DNA of 64,000 bases from Microbacterium flavescens (GCF_018588945.1 NZ_JAFIWA010000002.1:124001-188000), one strand, 5' to 3'; shown: positions 33,199 through 42,168, numbered from the stretch's first letter. Notes: generated from the sequence alone by a model not told the origin. Translations and numbers: made by a program.

Positions 33199-33671
33199 GC
33201 CTCGCCGGGGCGGTGCCAGTCGCCGCTCTTGCCGCCGGTCTTGGCCACGATGCGCACGTCGTGGATCGACGTGCCCTTGTCGAGGCCCTTCACCATGTCG
33301 ACCACCGCGAGGCCCGCGACCGACACCGCGGTGAGCGCCTCCATCTCGACGCCGGTGCGGTCGGCGGTGCGGACCGTGGCCTCGATGGCGACCCCGTCGT
33401 CGACGATGTGGAGATCGACCGCTGCGCCGTGCACGCCGATGACGTGGGCGAGCGGGAGGAGCTCGGGCGTGCGCTTGGCCGCCTGGATGCCCGCGATCCG
33501 CGCGACGGCGAGCACGTCGCCCTTGGGCACGGTGCCGTCGCGCAGCGCCGCGACGACCTCGGTCGAGCAGCGCACGAACCCGCGCGCGATTGCGGACCGC
33601 ACCGTCGGCTGCTTCTGCGTGACATCGACCATACGGGCGTGACCGGCGTCGTCGAGGTGCGAGAAGCTCAT
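33195..33671 (-). CDS. moaC: Cyclic pyranopterin monophosphate synthase MoaC
   Basis: A 158-residue enzyme that, with MoaA, converts GTP to cyclic pyranopterin monophosphate. Key segments are MVDVTQKQPTVRSAIARG, ELLPLAHVIGVH (the usual PLCHPL region, with Ala and Val variants), DRTGVEMEALTAVSVA and the catalytic KGLDKGTSI. The start ATG 33671 overlaps the moeA stop (ATGA). Its partner moaA lies separately at 48359. Confidence 0.95.
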   Translation of the reverse strand: MSFSHLDDAGHARMVDVTQKQPTVRSAIARGFVRCSTEVVAALRDGTVPKGDVLAVARIAGIQAAKRTPELLPLAHVIGVHGAAVDLHIVDDGVAIEATVRTADRTGVEMEALTAVSVAGLAVVDMVKGLDKGTSIHDVRIVAKTGGKSGDWHRPGEA

Positions 33672-34915
33672 GAGATCAGCATGACATCGACCGGATCCCC
33701 GGCGGCGACGCGATCGGCGTCGGCGGGCACCACCGCGTAGGCCTCGGCGCGGCCGAGGCCGCCCGCGAGGTGCGAGCCTCCGCTCGTGGCGGGCACCGCG
33801 CGCCACGACCCTGGGTCGGTGCGGTCGATCGTGACCGGAAGGTACTGCATCCGGCCCGGCGGCGTGCTCCACCCCGCGGCGGCGGGGAGGCGCAGGAGCG
33901 GACGACCGAGGTCTGCTCGCCCCTGCATGCGCAGCAGCGCGGGGCGGACGAACACCTCGAACGAGACGGCCGCGCTGACCGGGTTGCCGGGCAGGCCGAA
34001 GAGCAGGGTTCCCGACGGCGTGCGTCCGAAACCCTGCGGCTTGCCGGGCTGCATGCGGACCTTCGTGAAGGTCATGCTGTCGCCGAGGGTGTTCTTGACC
34101 ACCTCGTATGCGCCGGCGCTGACCCCTCCTGTGAACACGACGAGGTCGGAGCCGAGCGCTTCGGCCGCCGCGATCGCCTCACGGGGTCCGTCGCCGTCGT
34201 CGGGAACGCTCGCGCGCAGCACCACCTCTGCGCCGGCGCCGGACGCGAGCCCGGCGAGCAGCTCGCTGTTGGACTCGGGGATCTGTCCGCGCTCGAGCGG
34301 CGAGCCCGGGGGGACGAGCTCCGAGCCGGTCGAGACGACCGCGACCCGCGGCATGCGGCCGACGGTGAGCCGGTCGACGCCCGCGGCGGCGGCGGCCGCG
34401 ACCTGCAGCGCGCCCAGGACGATGCCGGCGGGCAGGACCACGTCGCCGACGACCGCGTCTTCGCCTCGGCGGCGGATGTGGGCGCCCGCCCGGGCGGGCG
34501 CGACGAGCACGGTGACGTCGCCGAGCGAATCGGCGAGCCCGCCGGCGGTGCTCTCGAAGGGGACGATGGCCGTGGCATCGGCGGGAACGGGTGAGCCGGT
34601 CATGATGCGTGCGGCTTCGCCCGGTTCGAGCGCGGGGTCGAGGCCTGTGCCGGCGGGGAGGTCTGCGACCACGCGCAAGCGCACGGGTAAGGCATCCGTC
34701 GCGTCCGCGACGTCGTCGAACCGCACGGCGAATCCGTCCATCGCGGAGTTGTCGAACACGGGGATGTCGACGGCCGCCCGTACGACCTCGCGCAGGGTCC
34801 GGCCGACGGCCGCGGCCAGCGGGACGTCGACGGCGTCGAGGGTGGGGGTCGCTTCGAGCACCGTGGCCAGGTGCTCGGCGACCTCGATGAGATCGTCGGG
34901 GGCGCCCGGCCTCAC
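33668..34915 (-). CDS. moeA: Molybdopterin molybdotransferase MoeA
   Basis: A 415-residue enzyme that inserts molybdate into adenylated molybdopterin. The N-terminal region has VPVFDNSAMDGFAVR-like residues (IPVFDNSAMDGFAVRF), EPGEAARIMTGSPVP and the MoCF core TGSELVPPGSPLERGQIPES, with VFTGGVSAGAYEVVK and GLPGNPVSA later. It starts at GTG 34915 in a GTGA overlap with moeB and ends in ATGA with moaC. Each overlap in this operon is four bases or fewer. Confidence 0.95.
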   Translation of the reverse strand: MRPGAPDDLIEVAEHLATVLEATPTLDAVDVPLAAAVGRTLREVVRAAVDIPVFDNSAMDGFAVRFDDVADATDALPVRLRVVADLPAGTGLDPALEPGEAARIMTGSPVPADATAIVPFESTAGGLADSLGDVTVLVAPARAGAHIRRRGEDAVVGDVVLPAGIVLGALQVAAAAAAGVDRLTVGRMPRVAVVSTGSELVPPGSPLERGQIPESNSELLAGLASGAGAEVVLRASVPDDGDGPREAIAAAEALGSDLVVFTGGVSAGAYEVVKNTLGDSMTFTKVRMQPGKPQGFGRTPSGTLLFGLPGNPVSAAVSFEVFVRPALLRMQGRADLGRPLLRLPAAAGWSTPPGRMQYLPVTIDRTDPGSWRAVPATSGGSHLAGGLGRAEAYAVVPADADRVAAGDPVDVMLIS

Positions 34916-36024
34916 GCGTGCACCCGTGCCACGGCGGCGTCCGGCCAGGCGTCCATGCCGCCGGCGAGGACGGATGCCTCGATCCCCGCGTCACGGAGCG
35001 CCCGTGCCGCGCGCTCGGCCCGCACGCCGACCTTGCACACGACGACGACGGGTCCTGGTCCGACGCCGGCGGGGTCGGCGAGCACCTCGGCGAGTGGTCG
35101 CTCGACGACGCCCGGGAGCACGCCGAGCGCGGTCTCCGACGGCTCGCGCACATCGAGCAGCACGGCACCGGCTGAGTGGGCGGCCAGGGCAGCCTCGAGG
35201 GTCACGTGTGCCACCGGGTCGGGGGCGGGTGCCGGCTCGGGCGCAGCCGCCTGCGCCTCCGCCGGACGCAGCGGGATCTCGTCGGTGCGGCCGCGCAGCG
35301 CGTCGATCACGACCAGGCGCCCGAGCAGGGGCTCGCCGACGCCCGTGATGAGCTTGATCGCCTCCGTTGCGAGCAGCGAGCCGGTCTGCATGCACAGCGA
35401 CCCGAGCACGCCGACCTGAGCGCACGTCGGGACCTCCCCGACGGTCTCGGGCGGATACAGGTCGGACAGGCGCACCGGCGCGACGCCCTGGGGCGGCGCC
35501 GCCCAGAACACCGTCACCTGAGCGTGGAACTCCTGCACGACGCCCCACACGAGGGGCGCGCCGAGCTCGTCGCAGGCGGCGGCCACGGCTTGCCGGGTCT
35601 CGAACGTGTCGGTGCCGTCGATGACGACGTCCGCACCTTCGAGCAGTTCGCGCCCGTTCTCGCGGGTGATGCGTGCGGCGACCGGGCGCACGACGGTCGT
35701 GGGGGAGAGGTCCTCGGCCACGCGGACCGCCGAGTCGACCTTGGGTCTTCCGACATCGGCGACGCGGTGCATGATCTGGCGCTGGAGATTGGATGCCTCG
35801 ACCCCGTCGTCGTCGATGACCGTCAGGGTGCCGACTCCGGCTGCGGCGAGGGCGAGCACGACGGGGGATCCGAGTCCGCCCGCGCCGACCACAGCCACGT
35901 GCGCGGCGGCGAGCCGGCGCTGCGCGACCTCGCCGAACCCCGCCAGCACGCGGTGTCGCGCGGCGCGGGTGCGCTCGTCGTCGCTCAGCTCCGCGAGGGG
36001 CTCGACGAGAGGGGGAAAGGCCAT
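34912..36024 (-). CDS. moeB: MoeB/ThiF-type adenylyltransferase with C-terminal rhodanese (MoeZ-like)
   Basis: A 370-residue fusion. Residues 1-255 form an E1-like adenylyltransferase with VVGAGGLGSPV, the DDDGVEASNLQRQ loop and a catalytic-type Cys in VPTCAQVGVLG. Residues of about 275-370 are a rhodanese domain with the persulfide site VVVVCKVGVRAERA. It activates MoaD and loads sulfur. The paired zinc CxxC motifs of E. coli MoeB are not seen. A Pro/Ala linker joins the domains. First gene of the six-gene operon, with a TAGCCT hexamer 6 nt before its ATG. Confidence 0.92.
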   Translation of the reverse strand: MAFPPLVEPLAELSDDERTRAARHRVLAGFGEVAQRRLAAAHVAVVGAGGLGSPVVLALAAAGVGTLTVIDDDGVEASNLQRQIMHRVADVGRPKVDSAVRVAEDLSPTTVVRPVAARITRENGRELLEGADVVIDGTDTFETRQAVAAACDELGAPLVWGVVQEFHAQVTVFWAAPPQGVAPVRLSDLYPPETVGEVPTCAQVGVLGSLCMQTGSLLATEAIKLITGVGEPLLGRLVVIDALRGRTDEIPLRPAEAQAAAPEPAPAPDPVAHVTLEAALAAHSAGAVLLDVREPSETALGVLPGVVERPLAEVLADPAGVGPGPVVVVCKVGVRAERAARALRDAGIEASVLAGGMDAWPDAAVARVHA

Positions 36025-36030
36025 GCCCTC

Positions 36031-36036
36031 AGGCTA
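36031..36036 (-). promoter_or_regulatory. -10 hexamer of a predicted leaderless mRNA (moeB operon)
   Basis: TAGCCT on the minus strand ends 6 nt before the moeB ATG at 36024. This promoter would drive moeB-moeA-moaC-mobA-DUF6457-moaD. Confidence 0.55.
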
Positions 36037-36137
36037 GCCGCGCAGACAGAAGGAGGGGCGGCCCACGAGTCGCACTCTCCCCAGCTTGGTTCCGCTGATG
36101 CGGAGAAGATTCTGTATCTCGTCCGCATTTGCGGTGA

Positions 36138-36143
36138 TACCGT
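36138..36143 (+). promoter_or_regulatory. Extended -10 of a predicted leaderless mRNA (HTH-TOBE gene and modABC)
   Basis: TGATACCGT, an extended -10, ends 7 nt before the ATG at 36151. An imperfect inverted repeat TGCGGA...TCCGCA lies just upstream (about 36098-36127) and could be a regulator site. Confidence 0.5.
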
Positions 36144-36150
36144 TTCCGTC

Positions 36151-36543
36151 ATGCCGAGCTTCAAGATCTCCGATGCCGCGCGGCTGCTCGGGGTGAGCGA
36201 CGACACCGTTCGCCGGTGGGTCGACGCCGGCGCGCTGCCGACGACCGGCGCGGTACCCGCTGAGATCCCCGGCGACGCCCTCGCGGCCCGTGCCGTCGAA
36301 CTCGCGACCGGAGCCGCCACCGCGCCCGACGTCCTCTCGAGCGCGCGGAACCGGTTCGTCGGCCTCGTCACCCGCGTGCAGCGCGACGGTCTGATGGCTC
36401 AGGTCGACATCCAATCGGGGCCGCACCGCGTCGTCTCCCTGATGTCGGGCGAGGCGGTCGACGAACTGGGCATCGAGGTGGGCTCCCTCGCCGCCGCAGT
36501 GGTGAAGGCGACCAACGTCATCGTCGAGATCCCGAGAGGATGA
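36151..36543 (+). CDS. Helix-turn-helix plus TOBE (molbindin) protein
   Basis: A 130-residue protein. Residues 3-45 form a MerR/excisionase-like helix-turn-helix (FKISDAARLLGVSDDTVRRW). Residues of about 65-130 form a single TOBE/Mop domain (SARNRFVGLVTRVQRDGLMA) of the type that binds molybdate. It resembles a compact ModE-like sensor with another DNA-binding head. Its ATGA overlap with modA suggests control of, or molybdate buffering for, the importer. Whether it binds DNA is an inference from the N-terminal fold. Confidence 0.85.
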   Translation: MPSFKISDAARLLGVSDDTVRRWVDAGALPTTGAVPAEIPGDALAARAVELATGAATAPDVLSSARNRFVGLVTRVQRDGLMAQVDIQSGPHRVVSLMSGEAVDELGIEVGSLAAAVVKATNVIVEIPRG

Positions 36544-37370
36544 GGATGCCTCGATCCGCGGCCCCCGGCCCGCTCGTGGCCATGCTGCTCGCGGCCGCGC
36601 TCGCCGTGACCGGATGTGCCGCCGGTGCGGGCGATGCTGCGCCGGGATCGGCGTCGCCGGGATCGGCCTCGCCCGGATCCGACGCGGGTCCGAACCTGTC
36701 CGGCGATCTCACGATCTTCGCCGCGGCTTCCTTGGGTGCGGCGTTCGACGAGCTCGCCGAGCAGTTCGAGCAGCGGCATCCGTCCCTCGATGTCGTGCCG
36801 ATCGCGTACGACGGATCGAGCACGCTCGCGACCCAGATCGTCGAGGGGGCGCCCGCCGACGTGTTCGCGTCCGCTGATGAGCGGAGCATGCAGCACGTGG
36901 TCGATGAGGGCCTCGCCGCAGCCCCGCAGCTCTTCGCGTCGAACACCCTGGTCATCGCTGTTCCGGCGGGGAATCCGGCCGGCATCGCGAGGCTGGATGA
37001 TCTCGCCGAGCCTGGGAGAGCCGTCGTGCTGTGCGCCGCCGAGGTGCCGTGCGGCGCGGCATCCGCAGCCCTCCTCGAGCAGAACGGGGTCGAGGTGGTT
37101 CCCGCCAGCGTCGAGCAGAACGTCACCGCTGTGCTCACGAAGGTCGCGGCCGGCGAGGCCGACGCCGGACTCGTCTACGTCACCGACGCGCGCGGCGAGC
37201 CCCGGGTCGAGGTCGTCGAAGCCGCGGGGTCGGCGGATGTCGTGAACCGCTATCCGATCGCCGCGCTCAGCGAGGCGGCGAATCCGGCCGCCGCGGCGGC
37301 GTTCGTCGACTTCGTGCTGTCGGCCGACGGTCGCGCCGTGCTCGAGCGACTCGGGTTCGGTGCGCCGTGA
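36540..37370 (+). CDS. modA: Molybdate ABC transporter, substrate-binding lipoprotein ModA
   Basis: A 276-residue lipoprotein (lipobox AVTGC, Cys26). A tandem Gly-Ser-Ala-Ser-Pro linker follows, encoded by 15-bp DNA repeats. The mature part has the oxyanion-binding hallmarks LTIFAAASLGAAFDEL, YDGSSTLATQIVEGAPADVFASAD and a tyrosine in GEADAGLVYVTDA. It captures molybdate (or tungstate) outside the membrane. ATG 36540 overlaps the upstream stop; the end overlaps modB (GTGA). Confidence 0.95.
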   Translation: MRMPRSAAPGPLVAMLLAAALAVTGCAAGAGDAAPGSASPGSASPGSDAGPNLSGDLTIFAAASLGAAFDELAEQFEQRHPSLDVVPIAYDGSSTLATQIVEGAPADVFASADERSMQHVVDEGLAAAPQLFASNTLVIAVPAGNPAGIARLDDLAEPGRAVVLCAAEVPCGAASAALLEQNGVEVVPASVEQNVTAVLTKVAAGEADAGLVYVTDARGEPRVEVVEAAGSADVVNRYPIAALSEAANPAAAAAFVDFVLSADGRAVLERLGFGAP

Positions 37371-38185
37371 CCGAGCTCGCGACCGGTCGTGCGCGTGCGG
37401 GCTTCGTGCCCCGGGTGCTCGCGATCCCGGCCGTCATCGGGCTCGCGCTGCTCATCCTTCCCCTGACTGCGCTGGTCCTGCGCGTGGAGTGGTCCACGCT
37501 GTGGCGCGACATCACTTCTCCCGAGGCGCTGTCGGCGCTCGGTCTGTCGCTGGCCACCGGACTCACCGCGACCGTCGTGTGCGTCGTTCTCGGCGTGCCG
37601 CTCGCCCTTCTCATCGCCCGCAGCCGCGCGCGCACCGCCGCCGTGCTCCGCGCGCTGGTGACCGTCCCGCTCGTGCTGCCCCCGATGGTGGGCGGCGTGG
37701 CGATGCTCTTCCTGTTCGGCCGGACGAGCTGGCTGGGGGGCGTGCTGGCCGAGTGGGGCATCCGGATCCCGTTCACCACCGGCGCGGTCGTGCTCGCCCA
37801 GACCTTCGTCGCGCTGCCCTTCCTGGTGCTCGCGCTCGAGGGATCGCTGCGCACGACGGGCGTCGGCTACGAGCAGGCCGCCGCCGGACTCGGCGCAGGA
37901 CGCTGGACGATCCTCGGACGGGTGACCCTGCCGCTCGCGGCGCCCGGGCTCGTCGCGGGCATCGTGCTGTGCTTCGCCCGCGCGATCGGCGAGTTCGGCG
38001 CGACCGCCCTCTTCGCGGGGAACGCGCCGGGTGTCACGCAGACGATGCCGCTCGCCATCTACACGGCGTTCAACGGCGCGGGGGTGTCACAGGGCACGGC
38101 GGTGGCACTGTCGCTGCTCCTGCTGGTGACGGCGATCGGCGTGCTCCTGCTGGTGCGCGCCTGGCGGCCGGAGGCGCAGCGATGA
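37367..38185 (+). CDS. modB: Molybdate ABC transporter permease ModB
   Basis: A 272-residue permease with about six membrane helices and the ATPase-docking segment EQAAAGLGAGRWTILGRVTLP near 165-185. The GEFGATALFAGNAPGVTQTMP segment is typical of molybdate/sulfate permeases. GTG 37367 overlaps the modA stop, and the stop overlaps modC (ATGA), so the importer subunits are coupled. Confidence 0.95.
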   Translation: MTELATGRARAGFVPRVLAIPAVIGLALLILPLTALVLRVEWSTLWRDITSPEALSALGLSLATGLTATVVCVVLGVPLALLIARSRARTAAVLRALVTVPLVLPPMVGGVAMLFLFGRTSWLGGVLAEWGIRIPFTTGAVVLAQTFVALPFLVLALEGSLRTTGVGYEQAAAGLGAGRWTILGRVTLPLAAPGLVAGIVLCFARAIGEFGATALFAGNAPGVTQTMPLAIYTAFNGAGVSQGTAVALSLLLLVTAIGVLLLVRAWRPEAQR

Positions 38186-39282
38186 CCGCCCTCGACGCGC
38201 ACGTCGTCGTCAACCGGCCCGGCTTCCGCCTCGACGCGATCGTGCAGGCCGAGCCGGGCGAGACCGTCGCCGTGATGGGGCCGAGCGGCGCCGGCAAGTC
38301 GACGCTGCTCGGGGTGCTCGCGGGCCTGATCCCGCTCGACCGGGGTCACGTGCGGCTGGGCGACCGCGAGCTGGACGCGGCTCCGCGGCCGCGCGTGCGC
38401 ACGGCGCCGTCCGAGCGAGGAATCGTCCTGCTCGGCCAGGAGCCGCGCCTGTTCCCTCACCTCACCGCCCACGAGAACATCGCCTTCGGCCTGCGCGTGC
38501 ACGGCGCGACGAAGCAGGTCGCCGGGGCGGAGGCCGACCAGTGGCTGTGGCGGGTGGGCCTCGACGGCATGGGGACGCGTCGCCCCGCACAGCTGTCGGG
38601 CGGTCAGCAGCAGCGGGTCGCGCTGGCGCGCGCTCTCGCGACGAGCCCGGCCGCCCTCCTCCTCGACGAGCCGCTGACGTCCCTCGACGCCGAGACCGCC
38701 GGCGACGTGCGCGCCCTCCTTCACGACCAGCTCGCCGCGACCCGGACGACGGCGATCGTCGCCACCCACGACGCCGTCGACGCGGTCGCTCTGGCGACGC
38801 GCCTCATCGTGCTCGAGGAGGGCCGCGTCACGCAGGCGGGCGGAGTGCGCGACGTGCTCGCCGCGCCCGCGACCCGCTTCACCGCCGCGGTGGCCGGACT
38901 CAATCGGGTCGAGGGAGTGCTGCGCGGCGCGCGCTGGACGCGTGACCACATCGTGCTCGAGGCCGGGGCTGCGGCATCCGATCCGTCCGTCGACACCGGT
39001 GCAGCGGCCGTCTTCCGGCCGTCGGCCGTCGGGATCGACCGCACCGAGGCGGACACGTGGACCGGAGCGCTGCGGCTCGAGCCCTCGATCGTCGAGGGCG
39101 AGTGGCTCTCGCGGGTCACCCGGCTCGAGCAGACACCGGCGGGCGTGCGCGTGCGCACCGCCGACCCCGAGGTCGCCGTCGACGTGACCGCCGACCGCGT
39201 CGCCGAGCTCGGACTGGCTCCGGGACTCCCCGTGCGGCTGCGCCTGGCGGCGCCCGACGTGCGGTTCGTCGTCCCCGGCTGA
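38182..39282 (+). CDS. modC: Molybdate ABC transporter ATP-binding protein ModC
   Basis: A 366-residue ATPase. Walker A is GPSGAGKSTL (about 31-40), signature LSGGQQQRVALARAL (about 135-149), Walker B ALLLDEPLTSLD, and the H-loop VATHD. Residues of about 235-366 form a C-terminal domain with one TOBE-like unit (TGALRLEPSIVEGEWLSRV) that may sense molybdate. ATG 38182 is coupled to modB. It ends the mod operon; the next gene has its own predicted start 20 bp on. Confidence 0.94.
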   Translation: MTALDAHVVVNRPGFRLDAIVQAEPGETVAVMGPSGAGKSTLLGVLAGLIPLDRGHVRLGDRELDAAPRPRVRTAPSERGIVLLGQEPRLFPHLTAHENIAFGLRVHGATKQVAGAEADQWLWRVGLDGMGTRRPAQLSGGQQQRVALARALATSPAALLLDEPLTSLDAETAGDVRALLHDQLAATRTTAIVATHDAVDAVALATRLIVLEEGRVTQAGGVRDVLAAPATRFTAAVAGLNRVEGVLRGARWTRDHIVLEAGAAASDPSVDTGAAAVFRPSAVGIDRTEADTWTGALRLEPSIVEGEWLSRVTRLEQTPAGVRVRTADPEVAVDVTADRVAELGLAPGLPVRLRLAAPDVRFVVPG

Positions 39283-39290
39283 CGCCCTCC

Positions 39291-39296
39291 TAGACT
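39291..39296 (+). promoter_or_regulatory. -10 hexamer of a predicted leaderless mRNA (GNAT gene)
   Basis: TAGACT ends 6 nt before GTG 39303, in the 20-bp gap after modC. Confidence 0.55.
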
Positions 39297-39302
39297 CGTC
39301 GC

Positions 39303-39926
39303 GTGACCCGCATCCGCCCCTTCCGCGCCGGCGACGAACCGGCGCTCGCCGACATTTGCCTGAAGACAGCGGATGCCGGAGCCGACGCGACCGGGATCCT
39401 GGACGACGACGACCTGTGGGCCGAGATCTTCGTGCTGCCGTACGCCGCGCGGCACCCGGAGCTGGCCTTCGTCGTCGAGGCGGAGGACGGCCGCGTCGTC
39501 GGCTATATCGTCGGGGCCCCCGACAGCTCCGCGTTCGAGGACTGGTTCCGCGCCGAGTGGTGGCCGCGGCACGCGGAGCAGTGGCCCGAGCCGGCCCCCG
39601 CCCCCGAGCCGGCGGCCGAGGCCGAGGCATCCCGTCAGGACGGCATCCTGCGGTACGCGTACGGACGCCGCGGCGGCTCCCAGCCATACGGCGACGCGTA
39701 CCCGGCTCATCTGCACATCGACCTTCTGCCCGAGGTGCAGGGCCGGGGTCTCGGGCGGCTCCTCATCGCGACGCTGGCCGACACGCTGCGCGCCCAGGGG
39801 GTGACGGGGCTCCACCTCGTCGCGTCCGCCGACAACGCCGGGGCGATCGCCTTCTACCCGCGGGTCGGCTTCACGCCGTTGCCCTCCGACGACGGTGTGC
39901 AGGCGTTCGGCATGCGGCTCGGCTGA
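39303..39926 (+). CDS. GNAT-family N-acetyltransferase
   Basis: A 207-residue acetyltransferase. The acetyl-CoA site is LLPEVQGRGLGRLLIATLAD (about 141-160), followed by LHLVASADNAGAIAFYPRVGF. An unusual stretch of about 20 residues rich in Pro, Ala and Glu (EPAPAPEPAAEAEA) lies in the middle (about 100-114) before the DGILRYAYGRRGG segment. The acceptor is unknown; some relatives resemble O-GlcNAcase-linked acetyltransferases. GTG 39303 is the predicted leaderless start. Confidence 0.85.
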   Translation: MTRIRPFRAGDEPALADICLKTADAGADATGILDDDDLWAEIFVLPYAARHPELAFVVEAEDGRVVGYIVGAPDSSAFEDWFRAEWWPRHAEQWPEPAPAPEPAAEAEASRQDGILRYAYGRRGGSQPYGDAYPAHLHIDLLPEVQGRGLGRLLIATLADTLRAQGVTGLHLVASADNAGAIAFYPRVGFTPLPSDDGVQAFGMRLG

Positions 39927-39987
39927 CGGGCCGGCCACCACACCGATCGCACGAGCGCAACCCCTCCGGCGCGGGCGACCCGGCGCG

Positions 39988-39993
39988 TAGCCT
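39988..39993 (+). promoter_or_regulatory. -10 hexamer of a predicted leaderless mRNA (NmrA/DUF2867 gene)
   Basis: TAGCCT ends 6 nt before ATG 40000. Confidence 0.55.
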
Positions 39994-39999
39994 GCGGGG

Positions 40000-41607
40000 A
40001 TGGACGACCTCTCCGCCCCGACGGGCCGCGAGCCCGCGCTCGCCGCAGTGCCGCACGACGACGGCACGGCACCGCGCGCCCTGGTCATCGGCGCCACGGG
40101 GTACATCGGCGGCCGCCTCGTCCCGCGGCTGCTCGCCGCCGGCTACGACGTGCGCGTGCTCGTCCGCGACGCGACGCGCGTCGGCGCGTTCGAATGGGGT
40201 GACCGGGTCGAGGTGTTCGCGGGTGATGCGACGGATGCCTCGGCCGTGGCATCCGCTGTCCCCGATGTCGACGTGCTGTACTACCTCGTCCACTCGATGT
40301 CGTCGGGCAAGGACTTCGCCGATGCCGACCGGACGGCCGCGGAGACCGTCGCCGGTGCGGCAGCAGCGGCCGGCGTCGATCGCATCGTCTACCTCGGCGG
40401 CCTGCACCCGGACGACGTGGACCTGTCTGCGCATCTTCGCTCTCGCGTCGAGGTCGGCGAGACGTTCCTGGGCAGCGGCGCGCCGACGCTCGTGCTGCAG
40501 GCCGGGGTGGTGATCGGATCGGGCTCGGCGTCGTTCGAGATGGTGCGTCACCTCACGGAGGTGCTGCCGTACATGCCGGCGCCGAAGTGGGTGCGCAACC
40601 GCATCCAGCCGATCGCCGTGCGCGACGTGCTGCACTACCTGCTCGGCGCGGCGCGCGTGGCCGCCGACGTGAACCGCGCCGTCGACATCGGCGGACCCGA
40701 CGTGCTGCGGTACGGCCAGATGATGAACGGCTACGCGGTCGAGGCGGGCCTGCACCAGCGCGCGATCGCCGCGCTGCCCGTGCTCACGCCGCGCCTCGCG
40801 TCGCACTGGGTGAATCTCGTCACCCCGATCCCGCGGTCGATCGCGATGCCGCTCGTCGAGTCGCTTCAGAACGAGTGCGTGATGAAGGACCACGACGTCG
40901 ACGATCTGATCCCGCCGCCGTCCGACGGGCTCACGAGCTACCGCGCCGCCGTACGGCTCGCGCTCGGACGCGTCGAGGCGGACGCCGTCGAGACCAGCTG
41001 GCAGGATGCCGAAGTGCTGGGCGTGCCGAGCGATGCGCTGCCCAGCGACCCGGACTGGGCGGGGCGGGTGGTGTTCACCGACAGCCGCTCGGCGACCACC
41101 TCGGCACCGCCCGCGGCGCTCTGGCGGGTGATCGAGGGGATCGGCGGGGAGAACGGCTGGTACTCCTCGCCCGTGCTGTGGGCGATCCGCGGCTGGATGG
41201 ACCGCGTCGTCGGCGGCATCGGCCTGGCGCGCGGCCGCCGGTCGAAGGGTCGGCTGGCGGTCGGCGACGCGCTCGACTTCTGGCGCGTCGAAGCCCTCGA
41301 GCCGGGCACCTTCCTGCGGCTGCGGGCCGAGATGAAGGTTCCCGGACTGGCATGGCTCGAACTGCGGGCGGTCCCGGATGCCGCGGGCTCGCGCTACGAG
41401 CAGCGTGCGGTGTTCTTCCCGCTCGGGCTGGCGGGCCGCCTGTACTGGCTGGCCGTGCTGCCGTTCCACGGCGTCATCTTCGCCGGCATGGCGCGGCGCA
41501 TCGCCGCCGCGGCGGAGGCCGGCGTCACGGCGGATCCGCGGGGTGTGCGCGAGCACCCGGGGGCCGCGCCGGATCCGGTGCTCAGCAGCTCGCCGGCGTC
41601 TCCCTGA
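40000..41607 (+). CDS. NAD(P)-binding NmrA-like protein fused to DUF2867 domain
   Basis: A 535-residue protein. Residues of about 27-330 are an atypical short-chain dehydrogenase fold with the Rossmann motif VIGATGYIGGRLVPRLLAAG and YYLVHSMSSGKDF. Residues of about 350-520 form a DUF2867 (polyketide-cyclase-like) domain with GENGWYSSPVLWAIRGWMD and YEQRAVFFPLGLAG. Such fusions are common and uncharacterised in actinobacteria. Its last 26 bases overlap the end of the convergent GNAT gene. Confidence 0.85.
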   Translation: MDDLSAPTGREPALAAVPHDDGTAPRALVIGATGYIGGRLVPRLLAAGYDVRVLVRDATRVGAFEWGDRVEVFAGDATDASAVASAVPDVDVLYYLVHSMSSGKDFADADRTAAETVAGAAAAAGVDRIVYLGGLHPDDVDLSAHLRSRVEVGETFLGSGAPTLVLQAGVVIGSGSASFEMVRHLTEVLPYMPAPKWVRNRIQPIAVRDVLHYLLGAARVAADVNRAVDIGGPDVLRYGQMMNGYAVEAGLHQRAIAALPVLTPRLASHWVNLVTPIPRSIAMPLVESLQNECVMKDHDVDDLIPPPSDGLTSYRAAVRLALGRVEADAVETSWQDAEVLGVPSDALPSDPDWAGRVVFTDSRSATTSAPPAALWRVIEGIGGENGWYSSPVLWAIRGWMDRVVGGIGLARGRRSKGRLAVGDALDFWRVEALEPGTFLRLRAEMKVPGLAWLELRAVPDAAGSRYEQRAVFFPLGLAGRLYWLAVLPFHGVIFAGMARRIAAAAEAGVTADPRGVREHPGAAPDPVLSSSPASP

Positions 41608-42133
41608 GGTCGCGGATCCTGCGCCGCTCGAACAGCGTGTGACCGATGCCGTCCATGCGGCGCTCATCGGTCATCGTCGCTCCGTCCTCGCGCCAGCCGT
41701 GGCGCTCATAGAACGCCGCCGCGCGCTCGTTGCGGTCGAGCACCCACAGGTGCGCCTTGCGGAAGCCGGATGCGCGCAGGCGCTGCTCCGCGGTGACGAG
41801 CAGCGCGTGACCCACACCGCGCGACCAGCGCTCGGGCCGGGCGTAGATCGCGTAGAGCTGGCCGTCGCGCGGTCGGTCGGAGTCGAGCGAGGGTCCGATC
41901 GCCGCCCAGCCGGCCACGGCACCGTCGACCTCGGCGACCAGCTCGCAGCCGCGCGGGTCACCGTGCATCTCGTCCCAGCGGGCGATCCGGCGCTCCGTCT
42001 CGCGCTCGGCGTCCAACGCGTCGAGGATCTCCTGTGCCATGAGTCCCGCGTAGGCCGCTCGCCACGTGTCGATGCGCACCCGCGTGATGTCGGCAGCGTC
42101 GTCGCGGGTGGCGGTGCGGACCGTCAGGGTCAT
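41582..42133 (-). CDS. GNAT-family N-acetyltransferase
   Basis: A 183-residue acetyltransferase with VRTATRDDAADITRVR at the N-terminus, the acetyl-CoA loop RPERWSRGVGHALLVTAEQRL (about 103-123) and AHLWVLDRNERAAAFYERHGW. The substrate is unknown. The ATG at 42133 lies 7 nt after TACGGT, so it is predicted leaderless. Longer in-frame starts run back into the cydC region and are not supported. The 3' end overlaps the convergent neighbour. Confidence 0.87.
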   Translation of the reverse strand: MTLTVRTATRDDAADITRVRIDTWRAAYAGLMAQEILDALDAERETERRIARWDEMHGDPRGCELVAEVDGAVAGWAAIGPSLDSDRPRDGQLYAIYARPERWSRGVGHALLVTAEQRLRASGFRKAHLWVLDRNERAAAFYERHGWREDGATMTDERRMDGIGHTLFERRRIRDLRETPASC

Positions 42134-42140
42134 GCGTTCG

Positions 42141-42146
42141 ACCGTA
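42141..42146 (-). promoter_or_regulatory. -10 hexamer of a predicted leaderless mRNA (GNAT gene at 41582)
   Basis: TACGGT on the minus strand ends 7 nt before the ATG at 42133. Confidence 0.45.
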
Positions 42147-42168
42147 GCCGAGGCATCCGCTCGCCCGC

